Of a DNA stretch of 64,000 nt, positions 43,633 to 52,615 are shown piece after piece. Every line of letters starts with the position of its first letter. The stretch's first letter is position 1. Under the pieces are notes generated by a model. It was not told the DNA's origin and did no database searches. It saw only the letters and a list, made by a program, of their open reading frames with translations. Origin of the DNA: Microbacterium wangchenii (GTDB lineage: Bacteria > Actinomycetota > Actinomycetes > Actinomycetales > Microbacteriaceae); assembly GCF_004564355.1 (NCBI RefSeq), contig NZ_CP038266.1:3162001-3226000 (forward strand), written 5' to 3'. Both the position numbers and the translations under genes were made by a program.

Positions 43633-44945
43633 ACCCGCGCGTCCTGGCCCTGTTGATGCGGCCGACACCCGGGCAGAACGATGTGCTGGTCCTCCCGCTC
43701 ATCGCGTTCGCCACCGTGAGCGCACTCGTGCTCACCGTCATCGGCGGCGCACAGTCGTTCTGGGGGTGGGATGACCCGGAGGCGCCGATCTACCACGCCC
43801 TCGCCGCCATCGCGCTGGTCCTGCTGGTCGTGCCGCTCCTGACCCTCGGGGGTGCCGCCGCGCGACTCTCGGCCCGTCGTCGGGACGAGCGCCTGTCCAC
43901 TCTCCGTCTCCTGGGAGTGACCCCCGCCGGCGTCGTCCTGGCGACGGTGGTCGAGTCCGCCCTCCTCGCCGCCGTCGGCGCCCTGGCCGGGCTCGTGCTC
44001 CACATCCTCCTCGTGCCACTGGTGGGCCTCATCCCCTTCCGAGGCGCCGCCCTGGGCGCGGGAGCGGTCTTCGTACCCGTGCCCACGACCCTCGCGATCC
44101 TCGTCGGCATCGTGCTCCTGGCCGCGGGCAGCGCGGCCATCGGCCTGCGCAAGGTCGTCATCTCCCCGCTCGGCGTGCGCACGCGCACGGTCGTCACGAA
44201 GCCGCACTGGATGCGCGCGGTTATCACGGTGGCCGCCCTCGTCGCGGCGTTCGTGCTGATCTCGCTCGTGCCCTCGGCCGCCAGCATGCTGCCGACCATC
44301 ATCGTGCTCACCGCCGTCTTCGCGATCGCGTTCGCCGTGCTCAACGTCATCGGTCCGTGGGTGCTCGGAATCCAGGCGCGCCGGCGGCTTCGCCGCGCGG
44401 ATCGCCCGGATCAGCTGCTGTCCGCACGCACGGTGCTCGAGTCGCCCAAGGCGGCCTGGCGGCAGGTGAGCGGGATCGCGATGGCGAGTTTCATCGCCGT
44501 CTTCGCCGGCAGCGCCGTGGCGGCCCTGGAGGTCATGGGCAGCGGATCGCGCGAGGACATCCAGCTCGCCGCTGACATCCGCACGGGCGTGATCATCACC
44601 CTGGTCGCCTCGTTCCTCATGGTGGCGGCATCCGTCGGTGTGAACCAGGCCGCCGAGATCCTGGACCGGCAGGAGCTGCACCGCAGCCTCCACCGCCTGG
44701 GCATGCCGGTCGAGACGGTCGAGCACGCCCGCCGCGGGGCGATCATGAGTCCCCTCCTCATCACCGCCATCGGCTCGGCCGTGTGCGCGGGCGTGCTGAT
44801 CTTCCCGCTGCTGGGCATCGCGCTCATCACGGCCCCCGCGTCGCTCATCACGATCGCGACCGTCATCACCGCCGGCATCGTCGTGGTGTGGCTGAGCACG
44901 CGGGCAACGGCGCCGGTCCTGCGCCGCGCCTTCGCCGCCGGCTGA
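43629..44945 (+). CDS. ABC transporter permease, FtsX-like (two-repeat)
   Basis: 438 residues, eight hydrophobic segments in two groups of four (about 20-230 and 280-435), as in FtsX-like permeases of lipoprotein or antimicrobial peptide exporters. Basic loops RLSARRRDERLSTLRLLG follow the coupling-helix pattern. It starts at the ATG overlapping the ATPase stop. A BceAB- or LolCDE-like function is suggested by the fold, but the large extracellular domain of BceB is absent. Tandem hairpins end the gene. Confidence 0.88.
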   Translation: MNPRVLALLMRPTPGQNDVLVLPLIAFATVSALVLTVIGGAQSFWGWDDPEAPIYHALAAIALVLLVVPLLTLGGAAARLSARRRDERLSTLRLLGVTPAGVVLATVVESALLAAVGALAGLVLHILLVPLVGLIPFRGAALGAGAVFVPVPTTLAILVGIVLLAAGSAAIGLRKVVISPLGVRTRTVVTKPHWMRAVITVAALVAAFVLISLVPSAASMLPTIIVLTAVFAIAFAVLNVIGPWVLGIQARRRLRRADRPDQLLSARTVLESPKAAWRQVSGIAMASFIAVFAGSAVAALEVMGSGSREDIQLAADIRTGVIITLVASFLMVAASVGVNQAAEILDRQELHRSLHRLGMPVETVEHARRGAIMSPLLITAIGSAVCAGVLIFPLLGIALITAPASLITIATVITAGIVVVWLSTRATAPVLRRAFAAG

Positions 44946-44951
44946 ACCGCC

Positions 44952-45013
44952 GCCCGCGCTGCGCGGGCTCAGCGGTGTGCGGCGTTCCGGGTCAGTTCGG
45001 CCCGGAACGCCGC
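44952..45013. terminator. Tandem hairpins between convergent ABC permease and UbiB-type kinase genes
   Basis: A 7-base-arm GCCCGCG-CTG-CGCGGGC hairpin (44952-44968) is followed by a 13-base-arm perfect hairpin (arms 44979-44991 and 45001-45013) whose loop holds the stop codon of the UbiB-type gene. Together they form a likely bidirectional terminator. Confidence 0.65.
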
Positions 45014-46644
45014 CGCGCGGTCCACAGCAGGTACCCGCTCAGCGTCGTGACCACGGTCACGCCCGCGCTCACGAGCGCACTCTGCCGTGACTTCCACCGG
45101 CTGTCACGCGCGATGAACTGACCCACGGCGTTGATCAGAGCTGCCGTGATGACGCCGGCGACCAGCCGGTTCCCGATCCGCTCGGCCCGGCCGACCAGCG
45201 GCTCCAGCTCCGCCGCCCGCAGGTGCACCTCGAGCCCGTTGCGGTCCACCGCGGCGATCGCGCGCCGCAGGCGCGTGGGCAGCTCCAGGGCGAGGGTGCC
45301 GGCGTCGGCGGAGGCACGCGCCAGCCGGGTGGCGATGGCCGCCGGGGCGAACCGTTCGCGCACGAGGCGCCGGGCATACGGGGTGAGCACGGCGGTCAGA
45401 TCGAACTGCGGATCGAGCTGGACCCCGATGCCCTCGATCATCATGAGGACCTTGAAGATCAGCGCCACTTCGCGCGGCAGCTGCAGCCGCTGCTCCCGGA
45501 GGAGCGCGAGCATCTCGCCGGCCAGGCGGGCGAACCCCACCTCGGCGAGGGAACGGTCGGAGTACAGCGCCACGAACGAGCGCAGCGCCTCCCGGAATTC
45601 GTAGCGATCCACATTCCCCCGGGTCACCGAGACGCCCTCCAGCGCGTCGGCCAGGGCGTCGGGGTTGCGGAGGGTGAAGGCGATGAGGAAATCCGCGAAC
45701 CGATCGCGCAGCTCCTCATCGATCTCGCCGACCATGCCGAAATCGATGAGGGCGATGCGGCCGTCGGGGTGCACGAAGAGATTGCCCGGATGCGGATCGG
45801 CGTGGAAGAAGCGGTGCTCGAAGACCATGCTCAGCACGATGTCGGCACCGGTGCGCGCAAGCGCACGCCGGTCGACGCCCGCGGCGTCGAGGGCAGCGAG
45901 ATCGTTGATCTTGATGCCCGTCATCCGCTCCAGCGTGAGCACGCGCGAGGTGGTCCGCTCCCAGAAGACGCGCGGGATGAGGACCTCGGGCCGGTCGGCG
46001 AACTGCGCGGCGAAGCGCTCGGCGTTGTGAGCCTCGCGGCTGTAGTCCAACTCGGCGCGGAGGGTCCGGGAGAATTCGCGGACGATGCCCCGGACGTCGT
46101 ATTCCCGCGCCGGCGCCCACGCGCGGTCCACGCGCGTGGCGAGGCCGTTGAGGATCTCCAGATCCTCCTGCACCTGCCGCACCGCGTCGGGGCGGCGCAC
46201 TTTCACCACGACCGAGGTGCCGTCCTCCAGCTTCGCGGCATGCACCTGACCGATCGACGCGGACGCGAGCGGCGTCCACTCGAACTCCGCGAACAGCTCC
46301 TCCGGCTCGGCTCCGAGCTCGCGCTGGATGGCGTCGCGGATGTCGGCCGCAGGCACCGGGGGCGCCGCATCCTGCAGCTTCGACAGTTCGATGATGTAGG
46401 CCGGCGGCAGGAGGTCGGGCCGGGTGGAGAGCAGCTGGCCGAGTTTCACGAAGGTCGGGCCGAGCTCCTCCAGCGCGACGCGCACCCGCTGCGGCACCGT
46501 GTACGACCGGGTCTGCGCGTGGGTCGCGTCGCCGCGACGGACCGGCACCCACTTGGCGAGACCCGTCGCACCGGCGAGGAAACCGAGGCCGTGACGCGTC
46601 AGCGTGTCGGCGATCTCCTGATACCTGCTGAAGTGGGCCCTCAC
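44992..46644 (-). CDS. ABC1/UbiB-type atypical kinase
   Basis: 550 residues. The family motif KxGQ is seen in FVKLGQLLSTRPDLLP (about 65-80), the alanine-rich nucleotide loop in SASIGQVHAAKLEDG, the catalytic HADPHPGNL at about 280-288 and the metal-binding DFGM. Two hydrophobic segments at the C-terminus anchor it in the membrane. UbiB/COQ8 proteins act as ATPases in quinone or lipid biosynthesis. The start is GTG at 46644, with a weak site. It is divergent from oleA; a link to olefin synthesis is unproven. Confidence 0.92.
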   Translation of the reverse strand: MRAHFSRYQEIADTLTRHGLGFLAGATGLAKWVPVRRGDATHAQTRSYTVPQRVRVALEELGPTFVKLGQLLSTRPDLLPPAYIIELSKLQDAAPPVPAADIRDAIQRELGAEPEELFAEFEWTPLASASIGQVHAAKLEDGTSVVVKVRRPDAVRQVQEDLEILNGLATRVDRAWAPAREYDVRGIVREFSRTLRAELDYSREAHNAERFAAQFADRPEVLIPRVFWERTTSRVLTLERMTGIKINDLAALDAAGVDRRALARTGADIVLSMVFEHRFFHADPHPGNLFVHPDGRIALIDFGMVGEIDEELRDRFADFLIAFTLRNPDALADALEGVSVTRGNVDRYEFREALRSFVALYSDRSLAEVGFARLAGEMLALLREQRLQLPREVALIFKVLMMIEGIGVQLDPQFDLTAVLTPYARRLVRERFAPAAIATRLARASADAGTLALELPTRLRRAIAAVDRNGLEVHLRAAELEPLVGRAERIGNRLVAGVITAALINAVGQFIARDSRWKSRQSALVSAGVTVVTTLSGYLLWTARRRSGPN

Positions 46645-46854
46645 CGGCGGTCTGACCCGGTGCCGGAGGAGGACGGGATGCAGGGGGGAGTCACCCTCGT
46701 TTGCGCCATCGTCTCATTGTCGCCGAGCCCATGTGCGCGGGCAAGGATACCCTGTGTGCCGCGTCCGCGCTGGCTGGGCTGGACGCAGATGTGCGGAGCG
46801 TAAAGTTGCTCTCTTGATGGACCGAGCCAGATGGGCGCGTTCGACGGAGGTTCT

Positions 46855-47877
46855 GTGGCCGGAAATGCGACCACTCGCTTTGACAATGTCTCGCTGCTGT
46901 CGGTGGCGAGCACATTGCCTGGACGAGTGACGACATCCGAGGAGATCGAGGATCGTCTCTCGTCGGCACTGCGGCGGCTGAAGCTGCCGGGGGGCCTGCT
47001 CGAGCGCGTCGCCGGGGTCCGCGAGCGCCGCAACTGGGCGCCCGGGGAATCCTCCGACGACGCCACGGTCGCGGCGGGACGGCGAGCCCTGGCAGAGGTC
47101 GGCGTCGACCCCTCGGACGTCGGTCTTCTGATCAACACCTCCGTCTCGCGCAAGCACCTGGAGCCGTCCGTGGCCGTGCGTCTGCACCACGGGCTCGGGC
47201 TGCCCAGTTCCGCCATCAACTTCGACGTCGCCAACGCGTGCCTCGGTTTCGTCAGCGGCATGAGCCTCGCGGCGAACATGATCCAGTCGGGTCAGATCCG
47301 CTACGCCATCGTCGTCAACGGCGAGGACGCCGACGAGATCCAGACCAACACGATCCGCCGCCTGTCGGGTACCGACATCGGCCGATCGAGCTTCATGAGC
47401 GAATTCGCCTCACTCACCCTCGGCTCCGGGGCAGCCGCCGCGGTCCTCGGGCGCACGGACGAGCATCCCGACGGCCACCGGATCCTGGGCGGGGTCACCC
47501 GCGCGGCGACGCAGTTCCACGACCTGTGCGTCGGCAGCGTCGACGGCATGTTCACCGATGCGAAAGCGCTCCTCAAGGGCGGCCTCGACCTCGTGGTCTC
47601 CGCCTGGAAGGAAGCGTCCGGCCCGTGGAACTGGTCGTCGATGGACCGGTACATCACCCACCAGGTCTCCTCCGTGCACACGAATGCGATCGTGAAGGCG
47701 GCGAAGCTGGACCGCGCCCGCCTGCCCGTGACCTTCCCGAAGTACGGGAACGTCGGACCGGCGTCGATCCCCATCACCCTCGCCGAGGAGCAGGCGACGC
47801 TGAACCGGGGCGACCGCGTGCTCCTCATGGGCGTCGGATCGGGCCTGAACACCGCGATGATGGAACTGGCCTGGTGA
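46855..47877 (+). CDS. oleA: OleA, 3-oxoacyl-synthase-III-like acyl-CoA condensing enzyme
   Basis: 340 residues, thiolase superfamily. The catalytic Cys129 is in NACLGF; Glu103 lies in HLEPSVAV as in OleA, and the His and Asn are in THQVSSV and PKYGNVGP. OleA joins two fatty acyl-CoAs head to head by Claisen condensation to a 2-alkyl-3-keto acid. The GTG at 46855 was chosen because GGAGG (46846-46850) sits 4 bases upstream; a start at the ATG at 46831 is possible but has no site. It is followed by the oleBC fusion and oleD. Confidence 0.94.
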   Translation: MAGNATTRFDNVSLLSVASTLPGRVTTSEEIEDRLSSALRRLKLPGGLLERVAGVRERRNWAPGESSDDATVAAGRRALAEVGVDPSDVGLLINTSVSRKHLEPSVAVRLHHGLGLPSSAINFDVANACLGFVSGMSLAANMIQSGQIRYAIVVNGEDADEIQTNTIRRLSGTDIGRSSFMSEFASLTLGSGAAAAVLGRTDEHPDGHRILGGVTRAATQFHDLCVGSVDGMFTDAKALLKGGLDLVVSAWKEASGPWNWSSMDRYITHQVSSVHTNAIVKAAKLDRARLPVTFPKYGNVGPASIPITLAEEQATLNRGDRVLLMGVGSGLNTAMMELAW

Positions 47878-50549
47878 GCGCCGGCGCGACGACGCCGCCG
47901 CCGGGTCTCCCTGGTCTCGAGCCGGGGTTCAGCCGGATCGTGGCGGTCCCCGGCGTCGGTGTGGATTCCGGCGCCGTGCGGGAATGGCACTGTCTCGACA
48001 CCGGCCCGGAGCTGGCACGCCTGGGCGTCCCGGTGGTGGGCACCATCCTCGCGGTGCACGGCAACCCGACCTGGTCCTACCTGTGGCGTGCGCTCGTGAC
48101 GCAGTCGGTGCGCGCGGCCGAGCGCGGCGACCCGGCATGGCGCGTCGTGGCGGTCGACCAGCTCGACATGGGCTTCTCCGAGCGCACGGACGTGGATCGG
48201 CCGCTCGCGCAGCGCGTCGCCGACCTCGGCGCCTTCACGGCGGCGCTCGGTCTGGACGCGCCGGTGGTCACGCTCGGCCACGACTGGGGCGGGGTGGTGT
48301 CCGCCGGCTGGGCGGTCGATCATCCGGAATCCCTCAGGGGCGTCATGCTGCTGAACACGGCGGTCCACCACCCGGAGGGCGTCCCCATCCCCGCACCCCT
48401 GCGGCTCGCCGGTGCCCGCGGAGTCCTCGCCGCCTCGACGGTGGCCACCACCGCGTTCCTGGACACCACGCTCGCCCTCGCCACCCCCGGAGTGGATGCG
48501 GCGACCCGCCGGGCCTACCGGACTCCCTACGGCTCGGCCGCCCGGCGTCGCGCGATCGGCGGCTTCGTGGCCGACATCCCCGCCGACCGCCGGCACCCCA
48601 GCCACTCCGAGCTGGAGCGCATCGCCGCGGGCGTCGCCGAGCTCGAGGTGCCGGCGCTCCTGCTGTGGGGCCCGGAAGACCCCATCTTCAGCGACCGCTA
48701 CCTCGACGATCTCCTGGACCGCCTGCCGCACGCCGACGTGCACCGGTTCGAAGGCGCGAGCCACCTCGTCGCCGAAGACCGCCCGTACGCGGAGGCGGTG
48801 CTGGCCTGGCTCCGCGAGCACTGTGATCGGCTGGCCGCCCCCGGCACGACCTCGCCGGCGCATCCGGGACCGGATGCCGACGACTCGGTGTTCACCCCCA
48901 TCTGGCACGGGCTGGAGGAACGTCGCGCCGACGACGAGACCGCCATCGTGGACATGTCCCCCACGCGCACCGGCGCCATCCGCCGAGTGAGCTGGCGGCA
49001 GCTGGACGATCGCGTCCGGCGCCTGGCCGCGGGCCTCTCCCGCATCGGCGTCCGCAAGGGCGACCGGGTGTCGCTCCTCGTGCCCCCCGGCCCGACGCTC
49101 TCCGCCGTCGTCTACGCGTGCCTGCGGATCGGGGCGGTCATCGTCGTCGCCGACGCCGGCCTCGGCATCCGGGGCCTGACGCGCGCCGTCCGCGGGTCGT
49201 GGCCCGACTTCATCATCGGCGAGACCCTCGGACTCACCGCCGCGCGCGCCCTGGGCTGGCCGGGGGTGCGGATCTCGGCCGCGCGGCTGCCGAAGGCGGC
49301 ATCCGTGGCGCTCGGCGTCTCCTGCAGCCTCAGCGACATCCTCGCCACCGGCACCGGCCAGCCGCTCCCCGAGCCGCCCGGGCCCGGCGACGACGCCGCC
49401 ATCCTCTTCACGTCGGGGTCCACCGGCCCGGCGAAGGGGGTCGCCTACACGCACGGCCAGCTCGCGGCGCTCCGCGACGTGCTCGCCGATCATTTCGGGG
49501 TGACGCAGGAGACGGGCCTGGTGACGGGGTTCGCGCCGTTCGCGCTGCTGGGCCCCGCCCTGGGAACGCGCTCGGTCACGCCCCGGATGGACGTGTCGTC
49601 GCCGCGGACGCTCACCGCGACGGCGGTGGCCGCCGCCGTGCGCGAGTCGGGTGCGGGCATCGTGTTCCTCTCCCCCGCCGCCGTCCTCAACGTGGTGGCG
49701 ACGGTGGATGCCCTCACGGCCGAAGACCGCGCCGCGCTCGCCGGCGTCCACACGTTCCTCTCCACCGGCGCCCCCATCAGCGCTCGCCTGCTCGAGTCGG
49801 CCGCCGAGATCATGCCGAACGCGACCCCGCACACGCCCTACGGGATGACGGAGTGCCTTCTGGTCACCGATGTGACCCTCGACGGGGTGCACGACGCCGC
49901 GCAGGCTCCGGATGCGGGCGTGTGCGTGGGCATGCCGATCGGGGCCAACCGCGTGCTGGTGAGCGCGCTGGACGCGGACGGCCGCGCGACGGGCACGCCG
50001 ACGGCGGAGCCGGGGGTCCTCGGCGAGATCGTCGTCTCCGCCCCCCACCTCAAAGACCACTACGACCGCCTGTGGCTCACCGACCGGGAATCCGCCCGGG
50101 GCACCGAGGGGCTCGATCCCTTCGAGCCCGGCGCGCGCTGGCACCGGACCGGCGACGTGGGGCACCTGGACGAGCACGGCCGCCTGTGGGTGGAGGGGCG
50201 CATGCCGCACGTCCTGGTGACCGCGGACGGCCCCCTCGCCCCCGTCGGGCCGGAGCAGGAGGTCGAACGCGTCGAGGCGGTGCGCCGGGCGGCCGTCGTG
50301 GGGGTCGGACCCCACGGGCTGCGCCAAGCGGTCGCGGTCGTCGAGACCATCCCGCCGACCAAGCGGCCGGCCCTAGCCGAGCCGGGCCTCGCCGCCGCCG
50401 TGCGGGAAAGCACCCGCACCCCGCTCGTCGCCGTCCTGGCCGTGCCGCACCTGCCCACCGACATCCGGCACAACTCCAAGATCGACCGGTCCCGGCTCTC
50501 CCGGTGGGCCGAGGGGATCCTCGCCGGCGGAAGGCCGACAGCGCCGTGA
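47874..50549 (+). CDS. oleBC: OleBC fusion: beta-lactone decarboxylase and beta-lactone synthetase
   Basis: 891 residues. OleB (about 1-318) has alpha/beta-hydrolase fold with HGNPTWSY, Asp nucleophile D137 in LGHDWGG, and SHLVAEDRP. After a linker, OleC (about 340-891) is an AMP-ligase fold: LFTSGSTGPAKGV, TPYGMTE, WHRTGDVGHLDEHGR and the terminal catalytic Lys in HNSKIDRSRL. OleC closes the beta-hydroxy acid to a beta-lactone; OleB removes CO2 to leave the cis-olefin. The GTG start at 47874 overlaps the oleA stop as GTGA, and no stop or ribosome site separates the two domains. This fusion is known from actinobacteria such as Micrococcus. Confidence 0.95.
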   Translation: MSAGATTPPPGLPGLEPGFSRIVAVPGVGVDSGAVREWHCLDTGPELARLGVPVVGTILAVHGNPTWSYLWRALVTQSVRAAERGDPAWRVVAVDQLDMGFSERTDVDRPLAQRVADLGAFTAALGLDAPVVTLGHDWGGVVSAGWAVDHPESLRGVMLLNTAVHHPEGVPIPAPLRLAGARGVLAASTVATTAFLDTTLALATPGVDAATRRAYRTPYGSAARRRAIGGFVADIPADRRHPSHSELERIAAGVAELEVPALLLWGPEDPIFSDRYLDDLLDRLPHADVHRFEGASHLVAEDRPYAEAVLAWLREHCDRLAAPGTTSPAHPGPDADDSVFTPIWHGLEERRADDETAIVDMSPTRTGAIRRVSWRQLDDRVRRLAAGLSRIGVRKGDRVSLLVPPGPTLSAVVYACLRIGAVIVVADAGLGIRGLTRAVRGSWPDFIIGETLGLTAARALGWPGVRISAARLPKAASVALGVSCSLSDILATGTGQPLPEPPGPGDDAAILFTSGSTGPAKGVAYTHGQLAALRDVLADHFGVTQETGLVTGFAPFALLGPALGTRSVTPRMDVSSPRTLTATAVAAAVRESGAGIVFLSPAAVLNVVATVDALTAEDRAALAGVHTFLSTGAPISARLLESAAEIMPNATPHTPYGMTECLLVTDVTLDGVHDAAQAPDAGVCVGMPIGANRVLVSALDADGRATGTPTAEPGVLGEIVVSAPHLKDHYDRLWLTDRESARGTEGLDPFEPGARWHRTGDVGHLDEHGRLWVEGRMPHVLVTADGPLAPVGPEQEVERVEAVRRAAVVGVGPHGLRQAVAVVETIPPTKRPALAEPGLAAAVRESTRTPLVAVLAVPHLPTDIRHNSKIDRSRLSRWAEGILAGGRPTAP

Positions 50550-51514
50550 TCGTCCTCGTCACCGGAGCCTCGGGCTTCCTCGGACGCGCGGTCGCCGCGC
50601 AGCTCATCGCCGACGGCCATCGCGTGCGCACCCTGCAACGACGTCCCTCCGGTGTGGCGGGAGCCGCCGACGTCCTCGGCTCGATCACGTCGCCCGCCGA
50701 CGTCGAGCGCGCCGTCGAGGGAACCGAAGCGGTCGTGCATCTCGCCGCGAAGGTGTCGCTGGCGGGCGCCGCATCCGAATTCCGCGATGTCAACGTGGGT
50801 GGGACGCGAGCCCTTCTCGACGCGGCCGAACGGGCCGGAGCATCCCGCTTCGTGCAGGTCTCCTCCCCCTCGGTCGCGTATGCCGGCGCGGCGCTGGCGG
50901 GCGTCGGGGCAGAACCGGCCGATCCCGCCAGGGCGCGCGGGGACTATGCGCGTACGAAGGCGGAGGCGGAGCTCATCGCACTGGGACGCCATTCGCCGTC
51001 GATGCACGTCGTGGCGGTACGTCCGCACCTCGTGTGGGGTCCGGGCGACACGCAGCTGATCGAACGGATCGTGGCGCGGGCGCGAGCGGGGCGGCTGCCC
51101 CTCCTCAACGGCGGAACGGCTCTCATCGACACGACCTACATCGACAACGCCGCCACCGGCATCTGCGCCGCGGTGGAGCGGGCCGAACAGGCCGGCGGCC
51201 GCGCCTACGTCCTCACCAACGGCGAGCCCCGGCCCGTGGGCGACCTGCTCGCGGGCATCTGCCGTGCGGTCGGTGTGCGGCCCCCGCGGGTGAGCATCCC
51301 GGCGTGGGTCGGGCGCACCGCGGGCTCGGTCATCGAGCGGGCATGGGCGATCAAGCCCGGTGTCGACGAGCCTCCGATGACCCGGTTCCTCGCCGAGCAG
51401 CTCTCGACCGCGCACTGGTTCGATCAGCGCGACACCCGCCGGGCACTGGAGTGGTCGCCGGCGGTGTCGATCGACGAGGGCCTGCGCCGCCTCGCCCTCG
51501 CCTACGCACCCTGA
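50546..51514 (+). CDS. oleD: OleD, NADPH-dependent 2-alkyl-3-ketoacid reductase
   Basis: 322 residues, extended SDR. VTGASGFLGRAV at the N-terminus binds NADPH; the catalytic Tyr and Lys are in YARTKAEAE, and TTYIDNAATG is a usual downstream motif. It reduces the OleA product to the beta-hydroxy acid used by OleC. The start is GTG at 50546 overlapping the oleBC stop. It completes a coupled oleA-oleBC-oleD operon. Similar to 3-beta-hydroxysteroid dehydrogenase-type proteins, but the operon settles the role. Confidence 0.93.
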   Translation: MIVLVTGASGFLGRAVAAQLIADGHRVRTLQRRPSGVAGAADVLGSITSPADVERAVEGTEAVVHLAAKVSLAGAASEFRDVNVGGTRALLDAAERAGASRFVQVSSPSVAYAGAALAGVGAEPADPARARGDYARTKAEAELIALGRHSPSMHVVAVRPHLVWGPGDTQLIERIVARARAGRLPLLNGGTALIDTTYIDNAATGICAAVERAEQAGGRAYVLTNGEPRPVGDLLAGICRAVGVRPPRVSIPAWVGRTAGSVIERAWAIKPGVDEPPMTRFLAEQLSTAHWFDQRDTRRALEWSPAVSIDEGLRRLALAYAP

Positions 51515-51516
51515 CG

Positions 51517-51543
51517 CCCCCTCCCCCTCCCCCTCCCCCTCCC
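51517..51543. repeat. (CCCCCT)n tandem repeat
   Basis: About four and a half copies of CCCCCT just after the oleD stop codon. A homopurine-homopyrimidine repeat could vary in length by slippage. No gene crosses it. Confidence 0.6.
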
Positions 51544-51553
51544 GCCCCCAGCC

Positions 51554-51618
51554 GAGACACCACATTCCGGCTGAGACACCGTGCGTTGCGCGGTGTCTCA
51601 GCCGTTTTCGCGTGTTTC
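51554..51618 (+). repeat. GAGAC-box palindromic element, copy B
   Basis: GAGAC at 51554 and 51573, GTCTC at 51595 and GTTTC at 51614: offsets 0, 19, 41 and 60, as in copies A and C. The inner 14-base arms (51568-51581, 51591-51604) are perfect. Flanks CAGCCGAGACACCA and CGTTTTCGCGTGTTTC match copy C. It follows oleD and is followed by TTTT, so it may also act as terminator. Confidence 0.8.
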
Positions 51619-51692
51619 GTGGTGCGCTCGCCTGGCGGCCGCTAGTGTCGGGCCGCAACGCAGGGGCGGATAATCCACCACGAGGAGGCGCC

Positions 51693-52487
51693 ATGCTGCT
51701 GGCAGGAAAGACGGCCGTGATCTATGGCGGAGGCGGCTCCATCGGCTCGGCCGCCGGCGAGGTGTTCGCCCGGGAAGGGGCGCACGTCGTCCTGGCGGGA
51801 CGCACCCTCGATTCCCTCGAGCGCACCCGGGACACGATCCGCGCACAGGGCGGCCGGGCGGATGCGGACGTGGTCGATGCGCTCGACGAAGACGCGGTGG
51901 CCCGCCACCTCGCCGACGTCGCGCGGACCCAGGGGCGCGTGGACGTCGTGCTCAACGCCATCGGCGCCGACCACGTGCAGGGCCATCCGATCGGCGAGAC
52001 GTCGCTGGAGCAGTTCCTCGACCCCGTCGTGACCTACCTCAGCGCGGCGTTCGTCACCGCGAAAGCGGCTGCCGCAGTCATGACCGTGCAAGGATCCGGC
52101 GTCATCCAGAACATCTCGACACCCGGTGCCCGGCTGGGCGGCGTCGGGATCATCGGCAACGCCGCCCAGAGCGCCGGGCTCGAGGGGTTCTCGCGCGCGC
52201 TCGCCGCCGAGCTCGGACCGGCCGGGGTGCGGGTCCTGTGCGTGCGGCCGCACGCGCTGGCCACCGGAGCATCCGGTTCGTACACGCGCCGGATGTTCGG
52301 CCGCATCGCCGCGCGCGCGGGGATGTCGACGGACGAGTGGCTCTCGGGCGCCGCGGCTGGATCGGCGCTCGGCCGCCTGCCCGGGGCGCGGGATGTCGCG
52401 GAGTATCTCGCCTTCGCCGCATCCGATCGTGCCGCGGCGATGACGGGCGTCGTGGGCAATCTCACCGCCGGAGCCATCCTCGACTGA
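51693..52487 (+). CDS. SDR-fold protein lacking the Tyr-Lys catalytic pair
   Basis: 264 residues. The dinucleotide-binding region GGGGSIGSAAG (about 12-22) is a variant of TGxxxGIG, NAIG is in place of NNAG, and a Ser is in ISTPG. At the YxxxK site (about 156-160) the sequence reads NAAQS, so both Tyr and Lys are missing. It resembles the group with the NADP-binding region but may not be an ordinary dehydrogenase. The ATG at 51693 follows GAGGAGG. It stands between copies B and C of the GAGAC element. Role unknown. Confidence 0.87.
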   Translation: MLLAGKTAVIYGGGGSIGSAAGEVFAREGAHVVLAGRTLDSLERTRDTIRAQGGRADADVVDALDEDAVARHLADVARTQGRVDVVLNAIGADHVQGHPIGETSLEQFLDPVVTYLSAAFVTAKAAAAVMTVQGSGVIQNISTPGARLGGVGIIGNAAQSAGLEGFSRALAAELGPAGVRVLCVRPHALATGASGSYTRRMFGRIAARAGMSTDEWLSGAAAGSALGRLPGARDVAEYLAFAASDRAAAMTGVVGNLTAGAILD

Positions 52488-52509
52488 CCCTAGGCCGCCC
52501 GTCCCAGCC

Positions 52510-52574
52510 GAGACACCAGAAAACGACTGAGACACCGCGCGTCGCGCGGTGTCTCAGTCGTTTTCGCGTGTTTC
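52510..52574 (+). repeat. GAGAC-box palindromic element, copy C
   Basis: GAGAC at 52510 and 52529, GTCTC at 52551, GTTTC at 52570 (offsets 0, 19, 41, 60). The inner palindrome has perfect 23-base arms (52519-52541 and 52543-52565) with a one-base centre. It lies between the convergent SDR and ABC permease genes, and T-rich ends (TTTTC) on both strands are compatible with a bidirectional terminator. Confidence 0.82.
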
Positions 52575-52615
52575 AGCGTGCCCGGGTGCTCACCCAGGCC
52601 CCGGGCGCGAGCCGC

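Noticed and set aside
47874..50549. Two separate genes for OleB and OleC
   Set aside because: There is no stop codon, start codon with ribosome site or frame change in the linker, and the fusion is known in actinobacteria.
51517..51616. CRISPR-like array
   Set aside because: The hexamer repeats are contiguous with no spacers, and the GAGAC boxes form one palindrome rather than repeat-spacer units.
51554..52574. Composite transposon formed by the two GAGAC repeats
   Set aside because: No transposase gene and no target-site duplication could be seen. A gene cassette or repeated terminators remain possible.
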